Shown: positions 53,606-62,259 of the stretch, in pieces
Position numbering within the stretch: the first letter of the stretch is position 1
How the letters are laid out: each line of letters begins with the position of its first letter
Origin: Micromonospora ferruginea
Lineage (GTDB): Bacteria > Actinomycetota > Actinomycetes > Mycobacteriales > Micromonosporaceae
Length of the DNA: 64,000 nucleotides
Reading direction: 5' to 3'
Assembly: GCF_013694245.2 (NCBI RefSeq)
Contig: NZ_CP059322.2
Span: forward strand, 2,042,001-2,106,000
Made by a program: the position numbers and the translations under genes
The notes under the pieces: model-generated
Told to the model about the DNA's origin: nothing
What the model saw: the letters and a program-made list of their open reading frames with translations, nothing else
Databases searched by the model: none

Positions 53606-54103
53606 GTGAGCGCCCCCCACCGCGACGCCCTCGGCACCCTGCTCCGCCACGTCCTGGACACCCTCGACGCCGACGTCGCCGCCGTGCACGCACACCTCGG
53701 CCTCACCGACTACCGGCCCCGCTACTCACCCGTGCTGCGGGTCCTCGTCACCGACGGGCCGCTGCCCATCCGCGACCTCGCCACCCGCGTCGGCGTCACC
53801 CACTCCGCCGCCAGCCAGACCGTCGCCGGCATGCGCCACGCCGGCCTGGTCACCCTCACCCCCGGCGCCGACGCCCGCCACCGCATCGTCACCCTCACCG
53901 ACCGCGCCCACGCCCTGCTGCCCGCCGTCGAAGCCGAATGGGCCGCCACCACCGCCGCCGTGCGGCACCTCGACACCGAACTGCCCGTGCCCCTGGCCGA
54001 CGAGCTGTACGCCGTGCTCGACGCGCTGCACCGCCGCCCACTACGCGAACGCATCGCCGACACCGGCCTGCTCCCACCCCCGGGCGCGGTAAGCAACGGA
54101 TAA
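53606..54103 (+). CDS. MarR family transcriptional regulator
   Basis: A 165-residue winged-helix protein: YSPVLRVLVTDGPLPIRDLA, TRVGVTHSAASQTVAGMRHA and the wing TPGADARHRIVTLT. The GTG at 53606 is 7 bases after TACATT and has no ribosome site, so it is likely leaderless. It should repress itself and the divergent prolyl aminopeptidase gene. The ligand is unknown. Confidence 0.9.
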   Translation: MSAPHRDALGTLLRHVLDTLDADVAAVHAHLGLTDYRPRYSPVLRVLVTDGPLPIRDLATRVGVTHSAASQTVAGMRHAGLVTLTPGADARHRIVTLTDRAHALLPAVEAEWAATTAAVRHLDTELPVPLADELYAVLDALHRRPLRERIADTGLLPPPGAVSNG

Positions 54104-54113
54104 CCTTCCGGGC

Positions 54114-54623
54114 ATGACTATGCGCCCGATCCGGATCATCGGCGACCCCGTCCTGCGCACCCCCAGCGAACCGGTCACCACCTTCGACGCCGCACTACGC
54201 GCCCTCGTGCAGGACCTGACGGACACCATGCTCGGCGCGCCCGGACGCGCCGCAGTCGCCGCACCCCAGATCGGCGTCAACACCCAGGTGTTCGTCTACC
54301 ACGCCGACGGACACCACGGTCACCTCGTCAACCCCACCCTGGAGGTGTCCGACGAACTTCAGGACGACGACGAGGGCTGCCTGTCCATCCCCGGGCTCTA
54401 CTTCCCGACCCCCCGCGCCCTGCACGCCACCGCCCACGGCTACGACCAGCACGGCGAACCACTCACCATCACCGGCAGCGGCTTCCTCGCCCGCGCCCTG
54501 CAACACGAGACCGACCACCTGCACGGACGCCTCTACGTCGACACCCTGCGCGGCGACACCCGCCGCCGCGCGCTACGCGAGATCCGCGCCGGACGCTTCG
54601 ACTCACCCAGCCGCAGCCACTGA
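54114..54623 (+). CDS. def: peptide deformylase
   Basis: A 169-residue metallohydrolase that removes the formyl group from new proteins. Motif 1 is GRAAVAAPQIGV, a variant of GxGLAAPQ; motif 2 is DEGCLSIPG (metal Cys); motif 3 is QHETDHLHG (metal His pair and catalytic Glu). TAACCT lies 7 bases before the ATG, suggesting a leaderless start just after the MarR gene. The variant motif 1 suggests a secondary deformylase. Its 3' end overlaps the GNAT pseudogene by 21 bases. Confidence 0.92.
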   Translation: MTMRPIRIIGDPVLRTPSEPVTTFDAALRALVQDLTDTMLGAPGRAAVAAPQIGVNTQVFVYHADGHHGHLVNPTLEVSDELQDDDEGCLSIPGLYFPTPRALHATAHGYDQHGEPLTITGSGFLARALQHETDHLHGRLYVDTLRGDTRRRALREIRAGRFDSPSRSH

Positions 54624-55395
54624 CGACACCCGCCGCGTCAACGCGCACTCGGTGAACCCCGCCACCCGGGTGAACCCCAACCGCCCGTACAACCGCACCG
54701 CCGCCGCGTTGTCCGACCGCACGTTCAACGTGATGTGATCCACCGACCCCGCCAGCCGGGCACACAACGCCGCCACCGCCCCCGCGGCCAACCCGCGCCC
54801 CCGCGCGCCCGGATGCGTCGTCACATTGCCCACCGCCGCCACCCGCCACCGCGGCGAGAACACGTGCACCCCCGCCACCGCCACCAGACGGCCCCTCCCG
54901 CACCCCCACGTACTGACCCGTCTCCAGCATCCGCGGATCGAACCAGTTCCCCGGATACGCCACCGCGTACAACTCGCGCACCTCCGCCAGATCCGCCGCA
55001 CCCAACGGCTCACCCGACGGCGCCACCGCCGCCAACCGCCCCGGATCCGTCAACGCCATCCGGTCGTGCGGCGCCGCCTCCGACACCACGAACCACCGCG
55101 CCACCGTCGCCTCCAACCCGGGGGACAGATGCGCCCACATCCGCGCCGGCAACACCGGCGCCGCCTGCGCCAACAACCCCGACAACGCCGCCACCCGATC
55201 CGGCGCCGCGAACGCCAACAACGTCGGCAACTCCACCCCGTGATACAGCAACACCACCTCGTCGCCGGCGCGGAACCACGACGTGTACGGCCAGAAGAAA
55301 TCGTCCAGATCACCCAACTGGTAGGCGTGCAACACCGGATCCCGACCCAACAGGCCAGCCAGCACCGACCGGTCGTGCTCCGCCCGCACCGCCAT
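54603..55395 (-). pseudogene. GNAT acetyltransferase, frameshifted
   Basis: The N-terminal half (MAVRAEHDRSVLAGLLGRDP through QYVGVREG) and the C-terminal GNAT half (GRLVAVAGVHVFSP, GNVTTHPGARGRGLAAG, LNVRSDNAAAVRLYGRLGF) are in different frames. A single extra base in the C-run 54892-54895 (a G-run on the coding strand) separates them; removing it restores one continuous protein of about 263 residues with all GNAT motifs, including the acetyl-CoA loop ARGRGLA. The gene is therefore either recently broken or misread. It starts 1 base from the TauE gene stop. Confidence 0.8.
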
Positions 55396-55396
55396 C

Positions 55397-56179
55397 TCAA
55401 CCCACCATCCACTGGTCGTACGCCAACCGCGCCACCAACGCCACCACCACCAGCAACAACACCACCCGCACGAACCCGGCGCCCCGCCGCAACGCCATCC
55501 GCGCGCCCACCGCCGCACCCGCCACGTTGCACACCGCCATCGCCGCCCCCAACCACCACCACACGTGCCCGCCCACCCCGAACACCACCAACGCGCCCAG
55601 ATTCGTCCCCGCGTTCACCACCTTCGCCATCGCCGACGCGTGCACGAAATCCGCACCCACCAACGCGGTGAACGCCAGCACCAGGAACGTCCCCGTACCC
55701 GGACCGATCAACCCGTCGTACAACGCGATCACCAACCCGGCCACCACCACCGCCGCCACCACCCGCGACCGGGTCCGCCGCGACGGCACCGCCACCGTGC
55801 CCAACCGCGGCCGGGTCACCACGAACACCGCCACCGCCACCAACACCGCCAACACCACCGGCCGGTACGCCCCCGCCGGCACCGCCCCCGCCAACGCCGC
55901 ACCCACCCCCGCCGTCACCACCGCCAACCCCGCCGCCGGACCCGCCACCGCCCAGTCCAGCTTCGTCCGCCGCGCATACGTCACCGCCGCCGTCGACGTC
56001 CCGAAGATCGCCGCCAACTTGTTCGTCCCCAACGCCGTCGCCACCGGCACCCCCGGCGCCGCCACCAACAACGCCGGCAACAACACCAACCCACCACCAC
56101 CGACCACCGCGTCCACCCACCCCGCCAGGGCGGCCACACACAGCAACGTCGTCAACGCCCACGCATCCACGCCGCGCAT
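55397..56179 (-). CDS. TauE/SafE family sulfite/anion exporter-like membrane protein
   Basis: A 260-residue polytopic protein with about eight hydrophobic segments and the two TauE motifs: GWVDAVVGGGGLVLLPALL with GTNKLAAIFGT, and GLIGPGTGTFLVLAF with NAGTNLGALVVFG. Such proteins export or take up sulfite, sulfonates or other organic anions. The ATG at 56179 begins the fold. It is intact although its neighbours on both sides carry frameshifts. Confidence 0.9.
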   Translation of the reverse strand: MRGVDAWALTTLLCVAALAGWVDAVVGGGGLVLLPALLVAAPGVPVATALGTNKLAAIFGTSTAAVTYARRTKLDWAVAGPAAGLAVVTAGVGAALAGAVPAGAYRPVVLAVLVAVAVFVVTRPRLGTVAVPSRRTRSRVVAAVVVAGLVIALYDGLIGPGTGTFLVLAFTALVGADFVHASAMAKVVNAGTNLGALVVFGVGGHVWWWLGAAMAVCNVAGAAVGARMALRRGAGFVRVVLLLVVVALVARLAYDQWMVG

Positions 56180-56223
56180 TCTGCCCACCCCGCCACCACC
56201 GGCGAGAACACCTGTGGCCAGCC

Positions 56224-56310
56224 TCACCGGCCCCGACGCCGCCGCAACCACAACCCCACCCACGCCACCGCCACGAACACCACCATCGAACAGCACAACA
56301 GCTTCAGCAC
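56224..56310 (-). CDS. possible 28-residue single-helix membrane peptide
   Basis: The frame encodes VLKLLCCSMVVFVAVAWVGL then WLRRRRGR, a hydrophobic helix followed by a cluster of arginines, typical of small membrane peptides. It begins with GTG and lies directly upstream of the TauE gene in the same direction. There is no clear ribosome site. The composition could be chance in GC-rich DNA. Confidence 0.35.
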   Translation of the reverse strand: MLKLLCCSMVVFVAVAWVGLWLRRRRGR

Positions 56311-56345
56311 CCGGCCAGCCTGCCACGGCGACGTAGGGTGTGCAG

Positions 56346-57122
56346 GTGCGCCTGGCCACCTTCAACCTGCTGCACGGCCGATCCCTCACCGACGGGCTCG
56401 TCGACCCCGACCGGCTCACCGCCGCCGTCACCGCCCTCGACGCCGACGTCCTCGCCCTGCAGGAAGTCGACCGCGACCAGACCCGCAGCGGCCACCTCGA
56501 CATCACCGCCCACGCCGCCCGCGCCCTGCACGCCCCGCACCACCGCTTCGCCGCCGCCGTCGTCGGCACCCCCGGCGAACAGTTCCGCCCCCTCACCCAC
56601 GACGACGACGGCCACGGCGAACCCCTCTACGGCGTCGGCCTCATCAGCCGCCACCCCGTCCGCTCCTGGCACGTCACCCGCCTGCGCGCCGCACCCGTCC
56701 GCTCACCCATCTACGTCCCCGGACCCGGCGGCGGACTCCTCCTGCTGCGCGACGAACCCCGCGTCGTGCTCGCCGCCGTCCTCGACACCCCCACGGCCCC
56801 TCACCGTCGCCGCCACCCACCTCTCCTTCGTCCCCGGCTGGAACATCTGGCAACTCCGCCGCGTCGTCCGCGCCCTACGCACGCTGCCCGCCCCCGGATC
56901 CTGCTCGGCGACCTCAACCTCCCCGCCGGCCCCGCCGCCGCCGTCACCCACTGGCGACCCCTCGCCCGCCTCGCCACCTACCCGGCCGGACAACCCCGCG
57001 TCCAACTCGACCACGTCCTCGCCGACCCTCACCACCTCGACCGGCTCCCACCCGTCACCGCCGTCGACACCCCGCCGTCCACCGTCTCCGACCACCGGCC
57101 CCTCGTCGTCGACCTCGGCTGA
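56346..57122 (+). pseudogene. endonuclease/exonuclease/phosphatase family protein, frameshifted
   Basis: Residues of the EEP fold are present: VRLATFNLLHGRSLTDG, LALQEVDRDQTRS, then in another frame LTVAATHLSFVPGWNIWQLR, then back in the first frame RILLGDLNLPAGP and STVSDHRPLVVDL. Reading must change at 56788-56800 and return at 56891-56895. One missing base in each of three C-runs (56788-56792, 56797-56800, 56891-56895) explains it exactly. TAGGGT lies 6 bases before the GTG at 56346. The restored protein would be a Mg-dependent phosphodiesterase of about 258 residues. Confidence 0.8.
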
Positions 57123-57127
57123 ACCCA

Positions 57128-58021
57128 CTCACCCCAACCCGGACAACCGCCGCGCCGCCCGCACCGCGTTACGGAACAACATCGCCACCGTCGTCGGACC
57201 CACCCCACCGACCCGCGGCGTGATCGCCCCGCCACCTCCGCACACGACTCGTCCACATCCGGCAACAACCGCCGCCCCTCGTACCGCACCCCACCACCGA
57301 CCACCACCGCACCCGGACGCACATGCTCCGGCCGCACGATCCCCGGCACCCCCGCCGCCGCCACCAGGATCTCCGCCCGCCGCGTGTACCGCGGCCAGTC
57401 CGCCACCCCCGTGTGCACCACCGTCACCGCCGCGTTCGCCGTCGGCCGCTTCTGCGCCAACAACATCGCCAACGGCCGCCCCAACGTCGCACCCCGACCC
57501 AGAATCACCACCTCACGCCCCGACACCGGCACCTGATGAAACGCCAACAACGCCTCGATCCCCGCCGGCGTACACGGCAACGGACCCGGCAACCCCAACG
57601 CCAACCGACCCATGTTCACCGGATGCATCCCGTCGACGTCCTTGTCCGGATCCACCTCGGCCAACGCCCGGTCGTAGTCCAGACCCCCCGGAATCGGATG
57701 CTGCACCAACACCCCGTGCACCCCGGAATCGGCGTTGAAATCCGCCAGCACCGCATGCAGATCCCCCTGCGACGCCGACGCCGGCAGATGCACGTGCGGC
57801 GACGCGAACCCCAACTCCGCCGCCTGCCGCTGCTTGATCCGGATGTAACCCGCGCTCGCGTCGTCGTCACCCACCAGCACCGTCGCCAACGCCGGCGTCA
57901 CCCCCGCCGCCCGCAGCTCCGCCACCGACGCGGCCACCTCGGCCAACACCTCATCCGCCACCGGCCCACCCGGCAACAACCGCGCGGTCGCCCCGGACAC
58001 CGAACTCGAAGAAGAAGACAT
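57128..58021 (-). pseudogene. folD: methylenetetrahydrofolate dehydrogenase/cyclohydrolase FolD, frameshifted near the C-terminus
   Basis: Nearly the whole enzyme is readable: GYIRIKQRQAAELGF (catalytic Lys), VLVQHPIPGGLDYDRALAEV, DVDGMHPVNMGRLALG, PCTPAGIEALLAFHQ and VILGRGATLGRPLAMLLAQK. After DVDESCAEVAG the frame breaks at the C-run 57227-57230; one added C restores AITPRVGGVGPTTVAMLFRN and the stop at 57128. FolD makes 5,10-methenyl- and 10-formyl-tetrahydrofolate and is usually indispensable, so a true null is unlikely unless another copy or fhs exists. Its end nearly meets the EEP gene. Confidence 0.8.
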
Positions 58022-58112
58022 GCGACACCCCGCCCGCGGAGGCCCAGGCGGTCGACCCCCACGACGAGCTCCCCGATGGTTCACCCATCCCCGTGCCGCC
58101 AGTCGCGTCCCC

Positions 58113-59137
58113 TCACCCTGCCACAACCCGCCGCGCCACCGCATCCACCACCGCCTGCCACGCCGGCAACGACGCCAGCACCGCATCCGCCCGCCGACGC
58201 CGATCCGCCACCGACCCCACACCCAGATCCGCCAACACCGCCTCAAACCCAGGCCGCCACACCCGCTCCCGCTCCGGATCCACCGCCGCCAACACCGCCA
58301 GACACCGCGCGTACGTCACCACCACCCAGAACATCGCCTCCCGGTGCCGCCCCGCCGCCACCAACTCCGCACCCCCACCGAACACCACCGGCCGCCCCGC
58401 CGCACCCAGATCCGCCCCGAACGCGAACCGCTCCCGCGGCAGCCGCGCCACCTCCTCGAACACCACCGCCAACCCGGCCAGATGCTCCCGCACCCGCCCC
58501 GCGCCCACCCCGCCACCGTCCAACGTCGCCAGCAACTCCGGATACCGCCCACCGAACCCGTGCGCGGCCAACACCTCCGCCGCCCGCACGTACCGCCGCC
58601 GCACCGTCGGATCCACCAACCCCGCCACCGCCGGCCACACCGCCAACAACGACGTCGGGAACACCCACGCCAACACCTGATCCGCCAACGACGCCCCCGC
58701 ATCCAACCCCCGCAACCCGTCCTCCACCCGCCGCCGCACCCCGCGCACCGCCGTCGCACCCACACCGGATCCGCGTACCCCGCCGCCACCCGCCGCCGCA
58801 CCACCGCCAACCGCCCCGACGGATCCGCGATCACCCCATCGGTACGCAACAACGGCGCGAACACCCACGACCCCAACACGTCCTCCGGGTCACCCACCTG
58901 CGCCCACGTCACCGAGCTGACCTCCAGCAGCACCCCCCGCCAGAGGAACTTGCCCACCTTCGGCCCCGCGGAGTCCCGCACCACCAGCACGTCTACGTCC
59001 GACGACGCCGGCAACACCGCCTCACCCGGCAACCCCACCGTCGACCCGCTGAACAACGCCCCCTCGACCGACGGATCGGCCCGCATCAGCTCCCGCACCC
59101 AGTCGACCGCCACTGCCCGCGCCGCATCCACCCGCAT
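58113..59137 (-). pseudogene. nucleotidyltransferase-fold protein, frameshifted
   Basis: The N-terminal 90 residues (MRVDAARAVAVDWVREL, LFSGSTVGLPGEAV, SSDVDVLVV) contain the GS and DxD motifs of MNT-type nucleotidyltransferases. The rest, VRRRVEDGLRGLDAGASLAD through AVLASLPAWQAVVDAV, is helical and in another frame. A single missing base in the C-run 58759-58761 restores a protein of about 341 residues. It resembles aminoglycoside-adenylyltransferase-like or KNTase-type proteins, but the substrate is unknown. Confidence 0.75.
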
Positions 59138-59238
59138 CCGACCGATCCTGCCACCCCGCCGCACGCACTTTCTGTTGCCGATCGAACACGCAACGTTCAG
59201 TATTGATGAAGGTGACTGTCGACGGATCGTGTGGGGCG

Positions 59239-60273
59239 ATGCCAATGGCGGACTACTACCCGATACTCAAGGGGCGCAAGGGCGAGCTCGAGGCCATCGG
59301 CAACATCGACGACGAACTGGCACCACACATCCTCCCGGTCTTCGACGTGCCCCCCTCCGACAACGGACCGATCAAGGACGCCCGCGCGTTCAGCCGGCAG
59401 GCACAACGGACCGTCCCACGGGACATGGCTATCGCTGTCGACATCCGCCACCTGGCCGACCCCACCTCCGGAATCCGCCGGCCCCTACCCGACATCGCCG
59501 AAGACCTGCATCAGTGGGGGACACCCTTCCTGCCGGTCGCACACCTGCGCGACACCCCTGGACGGATGGCCGACATCCGCGAGGCCGCCGCGCTGCACGG
59601 TCACGGCGCCGTTCTCCGACTCGAGGACGACATCGACCACGACGAGATCGACATCCGACTGAGCGACCTGCTGTCCGCAACCGAGCTGACCGCCGCGGAG
59701 TGCGTGCTCATCCTCGACGCCGCCGAGGTCCGCTCCGAGCACGATCTCACCCGCGTCGAACCACTGATCCACAAACGCCTCAACCGGGTCGAGCGCCACC
59801 CCTGGAAAGCCGTCGCCCTCGCCGCCGGCGCCATGCCACGCAGCATCTCGCACCTGCCACCCGGCCGCCCGACACCGCTGCGTCGGTGGGACCTCGACCT
59901 GTGGCGGCGCCTCCACGACCACGGCCTCGCGTTCGCCGACTACGGCATCACCCATCCACAAGTGGCCTCAGGGCGAGGAAGGCCCGCCCCGAACCTCCGC
60001 TACACCGACCACGACGTCTGGTGGGCCTACCGCGCGCACGGCGACAACGACGGCAACCAGGCCATCCACCACCTGTGCCAGGCCCTCGTGTCCGCCGACC
60101 ACTGGCCAGACGTCGGCCGGCGATTCTCCTGGGGTGATGAACAGATCGCGCTACGCGCCTCCCACCATGCCGGGCCCGGCACCCCCAGCCAGTGGATCTC
60201 TTGGGGAACCTCCCACCATCTGGCCCACGTCTCGACCCAACTCGGCCTGTGCCACCCGATCCCGAACACCTAG
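59239..60273 (+). CDS. beta family protein (T4 beta-like, Beta_protein)
   Basis: A 344-residue protein starting MPMADYYPILKGRKGELEAI, the characteristic opening of beta family proteins (Pfam Beta_protein as I recall it), with SATELTAAECVLILDA and DLDLWRRLHDHGLAFADYG inside. The family occurs on mobile and defence-rich DNA, and its mechanism is unknown. An upstream ATG at 59206 is in frame, and TTGCCG-N17-CAGTAT (59175-59203) would start transcription near it, so that start is possible. It converges on the recombinase gene with a 4-base overlap. Confidence 0.75.
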   Translation: MPMADYYPILKGRKGELEAIGNIDDELAPHILPVFDVPPSDNGPIKDARAFSRQAQRTVPRDMAIAVDIRHLADPTSGIRRPLPDIAEDLHQWGTPFLPVAHLRDTPGRMADIREAAALHGHGAVLRLEDDIDHDEIDIRLSDLLSATELTAAECVLILDAAEVRSEHDLTRVEPLIHKRLNRVERHPWKAVALAAGAMPRSISHLPPGRPTPLRRWDLDLWRRLHDHGLAFADYGITHPQVASGRGRPAPNLRYTDHDVWWAYRAHGDNDGNQAIHHLCQALVSADHWPDVGRRFSWGDEQIALRASHHAGPGTPSQWISWGTSHHLAHVSTQLGLCHPIPNT

Positions 60274-61265
60274 AAACCACTCAACCCGGACAGGGCGCGG
60301 TTCGTGCGGTTCGCCGCCACCGCCGCGCGCTGCTGACCCGCCGTCACCTCGATGTACGTCTGCGACGACGCCAACGACGCGTGGCCCAGCAACCGCATGA
60401 TCTCCGCCGCGCCCGCCCCGTCCTCCGCCAACCGCGTCGCGAACGTGTGCCGCAACGCGTGCAACCGCGCCCCGCGCGGCACCCGGTCGCCGATGCCCGC
60501 CCGCCGGTAACACGACTCCACCAGATACTGCAGGCCACCGCGCCGCAACGGCTCGCCCCGCCGGTCCACCAGGAACGGCCCGTCCGGCCGCACGCTGCGC
60601 CCCCCGAACCGCGCCCGCCGGCTCTCCAGGTAGCCGGTCAGCACCCGGTCCACACCCGCCTCGATCGGCACCGTCCGCGGGCGACCACCCTTGCCCGCCA
60701 CGTCGACGCGCCGCTCGCCGTCCCGCCCGACCACCGACGACACCCGCAACGCCAGCAGCTCCGACAGGCGCAGGCCCGCGCACAGCGCCAGCGCCAGCAC
60801 CGCCAGGTCCCGCTCCGGCCACGGGTCACGCTGGCGTCCCTCGGACCGCGCCACCGCCGCCAGCAACTCCTCCGGGGTGTCCTCGCCGCGCAGCGGCTTG
60901 GGGCGGGGGAGCGGCGTGCGCGGGCGACCCACCGCCGGCATCGGGTTCCCCGGTACGACGCCCTCGGCCACCAGGAACGTGAAGAAGCTGTTCCAGGTGG
61001 ACCAGGCGCGGTGCACGGAGGCGGCGGCACGGGGAGCGGCGAAGCGGGCGAACGCCGCGCGCATCACCCGGGGGGACAGGGCGGTGATCGGCAGCCGGGC
61101 CGGGGAGGGAGTGGCGTCGTCGCCGGGGTCCGCCGCCAGCGCCGCCACCGCGTCCAGGTCCCGGCGGTACGCGGCCAGGGTGTGGGGGGAGGGCTTGCGG
61201 GTGGCCCGGGCGGTCAGGAACTCCTCGATCAGGGTCTCGACCATTTCGTCCGGTTTATCATGCAT
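60270..61265 (-). CDS. tyrosine recombinase (XerC/D-like)
   Basis: A 331-residue site-specific recombinase. Residues ~8-105 form the SAM-like core-binding domain (LIEEFLTARATRKPSPHTLA); the catalytic domain carries Arg166 (CAGLRLSEL), Lys192 (GKGGRPRTV), His269 and Arg272 (HALRHTFATRLAEDG), His295 (LLGHASL) and the nucleophile Tyr304 (SSQTYIEV). All six are present, so it should be active. The ATG lies inside the palindrome at 61257-61284, with CATAAT 7 bases upstream, so transcription would be leaderless and self-regulated. It is not obviously either housekeeping Xer protein. Confidence 0.9.
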   Translation of the reverse strand: MHDKPDEMVETLIEEFLTARATRKPSPHTLAAYRRDLDAVAALAADPGDDATPSPARLPITALSPRVMRAAFARFAAPRAAASVHRAWSTWNSFFTFLVAEGVVPGNPMPAVGRPRTPLPRPKPLRGEDTPEELLAAVARSEGRQRDPWPERDLAVLALALCAGLRLSELLALRVSSVVGRDGERRVDVAGKGGRPRTVPIEAGVDRVLTGYLESRRARFGGRSVRPDGPFLVDRRGEPLRRGGLQYLVESCYRRAGIGDRVPRGARLHALRHTFATRLAEDGAGAAEIMRLLGHASLASSQTYIEVTAGQQRAAVAANRTNRALSGLSGF

Positions 61266-61284
61266 AAGGGATATTATGCATGAT
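61257..61284. promoter_or_regulatory. perfect 28-bp Xer-site-like palindrome over recombinase start
   Basis: Eleven-base arms ATCATGCATAA (61257-61267) and TTATGCATGAT (61274-61284) are exact reverse complements around the 6-base spacer GGGATA. The 11-6-11 layout and the CATAA-N6-TTATG core are those of Xer recombination (dif) sites. It contains the recombinase start codon and its -10-like CATAAT, and on the other strand TATTAT toward the phosphotransferase gene. It may be a crossover site, an operator, or both. Confidence 0.7.
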
Positions 61285-61363
61285 TCTCGCGTTCCTGCCA
61301 GGGTCGCCGCTCCGGGGGAGAGCGGCGCGGAAAGCGGTTGCCGGGCCCCGCAGACTGGGTTCC

Positions 61364-62233
61364 ATGGTGGAGATCGACGACACGCTCGTCCGCACCCTCG
61401 TCGCCGCGCAGTTCCCGCGCTGGGCCCACCTGCCGGTCACCGCCGTGGCGCGGCAGGGGTGGGACAACCGGACCTTCCGCCTCGGCGACGAGTTGCTGGT
61501 CCGACTGCCCAGCGCCGAGGGCTACGCCACCGGCATCGCCAAGGAGGACCGCTGCCTGCCGATCCTGGCCCGCCACCTGCCGCTCCCGGTGCCCGAACCG
61601 GTCGCCACCGGCGCGCCCGGCGCCGGCTACCCGTACCCCTGGTCGGTGCGCCGGTGGCTGCCCGGCGACACCCTGGCCGCCGCCGCCGCCGGCGACCTCG
61701 ACCGCGTCGCCGTGGCGCGCGACCTCGGTGGCCTGCTGGCCGCGTTGCGCCGGGTCCCGACCGAGGGCGGTCCGGTCGCCGGCCGGCACTCCGCGTTCCG
61801 GGGTTGCCACCCCAGCGTCTACGGCGACGAGGTCGAGCAGGCTCTCGACGTGCTGGGTGACCGGGTCGACGCGGTCGCCTGCCGGGCGGTGTGGGCGCGG
61901 GCGGTCACGTCGGCGTGGCCGGACGCCCCGGTGTGGTGCCACGGGGACGTCAGCGCCGGGAACCTGCTGGTCGCGCACGGGCGGCTGGCCGCGGTGATCG
62001 ACTTCGGGCAGTGCGGTGTCGGCGATCCGGCCTGCGACCTGGTGCCGGCGTGGACGTGGTGCGTCGGCGCGGAGCGCGCGGTGTTCTCCGACGCGGTCGG
62101 GTTGCCGGCCGACGCGTGGCGGCGGGCGCGTGGGTGGGCGTTGTGGAAGGCGCTGGTGACGCTCGCGCGCGGGCCGCACGAGGAGCAGGCGCGGGTGTTG
62201 GGCGCGGTGCTGGCGGATCCGGTGGCGGGGTGA
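61364..62233 (+). CDS. aminoglycoside phosphotransferase family protein
   Basis: A 289-residue kinase-like protein. Seen: the catalytic loop CHGDVSAGNLL (Asp) and the metal motif VIDFGQCGVGDPACDLVPAW, typical of APH/choline-kinase-like enzymes; a nucleotide-binding lobe precedes it (GWDNRTFRLGDELLVRLP). It could inactivate an aminoglycoside or macrolide, or act on a small metabolite. The ATG at 61364 begins the fold. It is the only gene between the Xer-like palindrome and the dif site. Confidence 0.87.
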   Translation: MVEIDDTLVRTLVAAQFPRWAHLPVTAVARQGWDNRTFRLGDELLVRLPSAEGYATGIAKEDRCLPILARHLPLPVPEPVATGAPGAGYPYPWSVRRWLPGDTLAAAAAGDLDRVAVARDLGGLLAALRRVPTEGGPVAGRHSAFRGCHPSVYGDEVEQALDVLGDRVDAVACRAVWARAVTSAWPDAPVWCHGDVSAGNLLVAHGRLAAVIDFGQCGVGDPACDLVPAWTWCVGAERAVFSDAVGLPADAWRRARGWALWKALVTLARGPHEEQARVLGAVLADPVAG

Positions 62234-62259
62234 GGCGCGGGGAGGCCCGGATCCGGTTC

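Noticed and set aside
54603..58021. Programmed frameshifting as the explanation for the broken frames
   Set aside because: The breaks are in unrelated genes, at plain C/G runs of differing lengths, in both directions and without stimulatory structures; sequence error or decay is simpler.
60270..61265. The recombinase as a phage integrase with a tRNA attachment site
   Set aside because: No tRNA gene or partial tRNA repeat is adjacent, and the protein lacks an excisionase neighbour; the Xer-like site fits better.
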